A stretch of DNA of 64,000 nucleotides, taken from positions 124,001 through 188,000 of the forward strand of contig JAHNUO010000028.1 of NCBI GenBank assembly GCA_019787685.1, given 5' to 3'. Shown here piece after piece: positions 59,836-64,000 of this stretch. Source of the DNA: Chiua virens. Its lineage: Eukaryota; Basidiomycota; Agaricomycetes; Boletales; Boletaceae. The position numbers and the translations under genes are program-made. The stretch's first letter is position 1. The number at the start of each line of letters is the position of its first letter. The notes below the pieces were generated by a model, which saw only the letters and a list, made by a program, of their open reading frames with translations, ran no database searches and was not told where the DNA came from.

Positions 59836-60089
59836 CAGCGGTTGCCAGTGAGACGAGGACTTGTGATGGGAGATGCACCACAAACTTGTTCATCTTCACT
59901 AATACTTTCAAGTTCTTCAGGCTACTATCGGCGTTCTCCGGTTGCGTGTCTGAATCCTACGGAAGCAGAACTACTTGGTCTCACAGCACCTACTACCGGA
60001 TAGTATGATTATTAAATATTAAATGCTTCAAGCAGCTTCTACTGTTACATCGTAGTATGTGGGCAGTTCTTATCAGCACCACCTTTTCG

Positions 60090-61874
60090 TCAACTCATGG
60101 AACTCCTGCTAGAAGCCACTGGCAAGCTGACCCCCGCGTCGCCGTTCAAGTACTCCCTTTCCCTTTCTTTCCCTTTCGCCACTCTCGCTATTTTCATTTC
60201 CCGTCCTGTCCCATCCCTAACGACACCATTTATAACGTGATCGTCACCACCGTCCAGCATGTTCACCAAGCGCCGAATCATCTCCCCTTGCACCTCCACT
60301 GCACTTCGAAGTTCTGATATCTGCCGGCTGAGCTCCGTTTGATTCTGGGCCAATTTCCGATTAGAAAGATCTTCTTCGGGAGGTATGCCCAAGTACATGT
60401 CCGAGTCCGGATCCTCGTGAGTCTACGCTCAGATCTTTGCGTTAGAGTGGGGCAAGCAGATAGAACTGAATGCAGCTCACTTCGCGCTTTTCCATCTGGT
60501 TCCATACGATGCTGAATTCCCGTCCGAGCACAAAACTGGGGAGGGCGATCAGAAGTAAGCCAAAGACGAGGAGTGGTACCGTGATCAAGCGACCAAAGAT
60601 GGATCGTGGAGTTATCTCGCCGTAGCCTACAGTTGTGATTGCTAAATTTGTGTCGTAGCGTGAGCGTATCGTCGGAATAAAAGAAATCGGGAAATAAATA
60701 AACGGTTAGATTTAAAAATAGTCGACGAGTAAAAGCAACACTCACTAACGAGCACGAACCTAGTGGAGAAAGCAGGTGAGGCGGAGCGTGGCACATGACA
60801 CTGCGTCGAAAGAAAGTCTTACCATGCAGCCGCTGGTATAGACTGCGTGACATCCAAAAGTTAGCAAGGGGGTCGTCAAGTGTTCTAATTCGAAAGGCTT
60901 ACCGCGAACTGGGATGGATCTCCATCGGAATTTATGAATGTTTCTAGTGTGTCGTCCCAGGTCCCTCGCTCGACAAAATACCTGTCAGATAGATTGGATT
61001 TAGGGGACAAAGGTGCAGTCAATCACGTACAGAAGTGTACTGAAAACGGTAAGCAACATTACGATGAAGAAGCTGAGTGCGAGGAGTGCATGATGTGATC
61101 TTCGAATGGAAAGATACATGACTTCTATCGTTCTTCAGGGTGGACGATTGGTGAGACTTGGCAGTGAAAGGGCGGCTCAATCGACGTGCTTACAAGAGGA
61201 TGGTGCTGTTATATTTGAAAGGCCGAAAGACTCGAAGAAGACGAAACATCCGAAGGATAGAGAACCGAAATAGAACAGACTGAATGGGTTACAGAAGGTG
61301 AGTTGACAATAAAACGGTGTATACCGCGTACTGTGTCTTGTTGTAACGTTACTTCAATGTAATAAGGGAATATGGCCAACGCGTCAATAACACCGTAAAA
61401 TGCTGGCCATCAAACTCGCATGAGGAATGAAGCATCGAAAAGAGGAAAAGGAGACGCACAAAATATCCATTTAACAAGGGTCATCCATGACGAACTCCAA
61501 GCAAAAAGTCGAGCAGAATACTCGACTGTGAATAGCAGCACAAGACTTGTTTCCATTCCGAACCATACACGAGGAGAGATGGAATGAAAGCTCGGAACCG
61601 TCTCCAGGATGGTGACTACTGCGGAGAAAACGATGAGGGAGGTCGAAACAAAGTGCACGAGGAAAGCGGAGGATGAAGAAGTAGGTCGCTCGAGAAGCTC
61701 AAAGATTGCGTGTTTTCTGGGGGACTTGACGGGATCCGGGCCTTCCTCCAAAGTGGCGGGAGTGGGGAATATGTCTTCGACATTTTCCGGGGACCGTGGC
61801 CGCGGTCGTGAGCGTTCAGTCAGGAACTGAATCGCTACGGATGGCACGCGTACGAGCGGTATTGACTGAGACAT
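60090..61874 (-). CDS. Voltage-gated potassium channel (Kv/Shaker-like)
   Basis: About 400 residues over eight or so exons. Start 61874 MSQSIPLVRVPS. Six helices can be traced: S1 FLVHFVSTSLIVFSAVVTIL, S2 WFGMETSLVLLFTVEYSARL, S3 GVIDALAIFPYYIEV, S4 LFRFSILRMFRLLRVFRPFK with Arg/Lys every third residue, S5 ALLALSFFIVMLLTVFSTLL, pore SIPAAAWFVLVTITTVGYGE with the TVGYG filter, and S6 LITVPLLVFGLLLIALPSFV. The cytosolic C-tail includes a short coiled coil (RQISELRSAVEVQGEMIRRL). It lacks an N-terminal T1 tetramerisation domain. The end is SSRSSMS with TGA at 60092-60090. All elements needed for a voltage-sensing K+ channel in the plasma membrane are present. Confidence 0.92.
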
Positions 61875-62298
61875 GGGCTGAAGGGACTTATTGATCTGGA
61901 GAAGGGTCAGAATTACAAGTTCTCAATTGAGTCAAGAACTCAACTCAACCATCGACTTCTTTGGCGGTCCAAGAGAGTCCCATAAAGGGTAAGTCTTTCA
62001 CATCCTCCTCCGAAGATTCAGCTTGCTACTAGTACGACGCTTAGATTCATTAGCTTTAGTTTATGTAAAGCTTGAGCTTGAGTCTTCACTACCTCATCTG
62101 GTCAGATAACCTTGATTTGGTGTCGCTCGATATTATTCGGACATTCCAGGGTGCTGAAAGCGTCTGGCAATTATTTCCCAAACCAAAGCCTTGATATCTA
62201 CCAGGTAAAGTCGCATTCAAGTTCTTCTCCTGCTACTCTTCGCGAAATATCCGCCTTACTGAATGGAACATGTAGCTTCATACCCGACATCGTTCATA
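61875..62298. other. Divergent promoter region, Kv channel and Dicer-like gene
   Basis: About 425 bp between the two starts, which point away from each other. No specific motif recognised. Confidence 0.4.
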
Positions 62299-64000
62299 AT
62301 GGGCGACGCTCCACCGGAATCCACCCCACATGAAACGGCTGCAGAGGTGACGACTCGCAGTTATCAACAAGAGATGTTGGATGCCAGCTTGGCTGAAAAC
62401 ATCGTCATCGCGCAGGACACAGGTTCAGGCAAAACCCATATTTCGGTTCTTCGTATCAAGATTGAGTGTGACCGTGAACCGCACAAGGTGACATCGCTGC
62501 TATTGATCGTGAATCGCTTCTGATCGATCTCAATGATAAAGGTCTCATGGTTTATGGCACCTACTGTGGCGCTCTGTGAACAGCAACGCGATGTAATTCA
62601 GAAAGCGATCGGATCAGTTGGACTCATCCATGGTGCCCTAGAGCCGAAACAATGGAAGGATCCTAACTTATGGAGGGATGTTCTCAGCAAAAATCGTGTG
62701 ATAGTCTCCACCCCTCAGGTTCTCCTCGATGCCCTCAGTCACGGATACATCAATCTTGGTCGAGAGATTGGCCTCCTCATCTTTGATGAAGCCCACCACG
62801 CAAATGACGATCATCCGATGAACTGCATCATGCGGAATTTCTATTTTAGGCTCCCAATCCGATCATCCACTAGAGTCAACAACCATGGGCCTGTCAGGGA
62901 GGAAAGACCAATGATTCTTGGCCTGACTGCCAGCCCCATGTTTGGTGGCAATACCGCAGTGGCGTTTAGGTGGATATCGGTCCTCCACCTTGGGCTCTCT
63001 CACTAAACGTGCTGACAATCCTGGTTAGAACATTGGAAATGAATCTGGACAGCGTCATTCGTAGCCCTAGACAACATCGTGACCAGCTCGCGGCGTTCGT
63101 TCACCGTCCCGAATTCAGGCATGTCTTGTATAGCGTTCCATGGACGTATAGCACTTGTCACGTGACGTCGAAGAACTTTCAGGCACTCAAAGCAGTAGAG
63201 GAGTCCATGGATATTGAACGGGATCCATATGTTCTCTCCCTCCGCGAAGAGCTATCAAAAATGCCCCCCGGACCAGACAGAACTCGCCTTGATCAAAAAC
63301 TCTCGAAAACGATCCTGAAGAAATCCTCGTATACCCACAAGGGGATCAGAGATCTTTTCACGACTGCACAAGAAATCTGTTTCGATCTTGGTCCGTGGGC
63401 TGCAGATTGGTACATCCAACGCGTTGTCGAGATGGCTATCAAAAATGCTTCGCCTTACAGCAACATCACCACCGCATGGCAATCCAAGGAAAAGGCATAT
63501 CTTATCGCTCATCTCAAAAGGATCGATATTACTGCTGTTTCCTACGAAGCTCACTCCATTGATGAAGGTATTTCAGACAAGCTCCGGGTACTGCTTGGTA
63601 CACTCGAAGAAGAAAAGGCACGAGCTGAGTCGATGAACGAGCCATACAGCGGGATCATCTTCGTCACCAGGAGAGATGCAGTCCTAGCATTGGCTGCGGT
63701 TCTCCAGCATCACCCTCGAGCAAAGGATTTCAGAGTGGGATACCTCCTTGGTACCTCTGAGAGTTCCTATCGCACTGCTTTCCTGGATATTACTCGGAAG
63801 ATTCTACTCCAGCCGCCGAATGAAACACTAGCGGATTTTAGGTCTGGAGAAAAGAATCTTATCGTCGCAACTGCGGTCGCAGAAGAGGGCTTAGATATCC
63901 AAGCATGTGGAAACGTCATTCGCTGGGACATCCCGAACAATATGGTAAGCTGGGCGCAGAGCCGTGGTCGTGCAAGGAGAAAGCGCAGTTCTTTTGTCCT
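62299..64000 (+). CDS. DCL: Dicer-like RNase III, helicase part (3' end outside window)
   Basis: Dicer cuts double-stranded RNA into small RNAs for gene silencing. Start ATG 62299 ([17 protein letters not shown]), then the helicase: [20 protein letters not shown] with Walker A QDTGSGKT, an intron 62489-62541, [32 protein letters not shown], the box [20 protein letters not shown], an intron ending about 62998-63027, the long insert domain, [37 protein letters not shown] and [11 protein letters not shown], the start of motif VI, where the window ends. The dimerisation, PAZ-like and RNase III domains should follow to the right. The frame is intact so far. RIG-I-like helicases share these motifs, but fungal context makes Dicer far more likely. 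Confidence 0.9.

Overview
The window is nuclear DNA of a basidiomycete fungus, most likely an Agaricomycete. Coding regions are split by many short introns of about 45-70 nt with GT..AG ends. The gene set includes a Plavaka-type transposase, a C2/NACHT relic, a divergent TKL-like kinase, an etherase-like GST and several multi-copy mushroom-type families. Species cannot be told from the sequence. Gene models were made by hand from reading frames, splice sites and recalled family motifs; no search was run, and start codons of multi-exon genes are the least certain part.

Layout. 1-11 kb is a transposon-rich, decayed stretch: the tail of an unknown gene, a 1.06 kb foldback-type inverted-repeat element, a multi-copy protein of unknown function, a nearly full-length Plavaka transposase with one nonsense codon, and a ruined C2/NACHT NTPase gene. 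11.7-18.5 kb is a housekeeping block: mitochondrial ribosomal protein uS7m, an isoprenylcysteine methyltransferase (ICMT), a manganese superoxide dismutase and a carnitine acetyltransferase. 18.5-25 kb is gene-poor: a TA-flanked pogo-like element, a membrane-protein gene with an in-frame stop and a truncated alpha/beta hydrolase. 25.6-33.8 kb holds mitochondrial tRNA threonylcarbamoyltransferase (QRI7), a 169-aa protein of unknown function and the tri-snRNP splicing factor PRP6. 34-45 kb carries lineage-type families: two coiled-coil membrane proteins, an intact paralogue of the broken membrane protein and a second ICMT. 45.6-52 kb has a class II DAHP synthase (shikimate pathway entry) tail to tail with a HUL5/UBE3C-type HECT ubiquitin ligase. 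52-60 kb mixes a dead zinc-type oxidoreductase, a second copy of the 169-aa gene, a dead CUS2/Tat-SF1 gene, a GST, a TA-flanked MITE and a kinase lacking the DFG aspartate. 60-64 kb holds a voltage-gated potassium channel and the 5' part of a Dicer-like gene that runs off the window.

Main themes. Four families occur twice within 45 kb (169-aa protein, three-part membrane protein, coiled-coil membrane protein, ICMT), often in inverted orientation, and in two of these pairs one copy is damaged. At least five inferred introns use GC rather than GT donors. The two 169-aa copies differ mainly at amino-acid-changing sites. No CRISPR, tRNA or rRNA gene was recognised. The most novel material is the set of unnamed families (169-aa protein, coiled-coil/Cys protein, N-glycosylated membrane protein, 1640-3731 protein); functions for these are not claimed.
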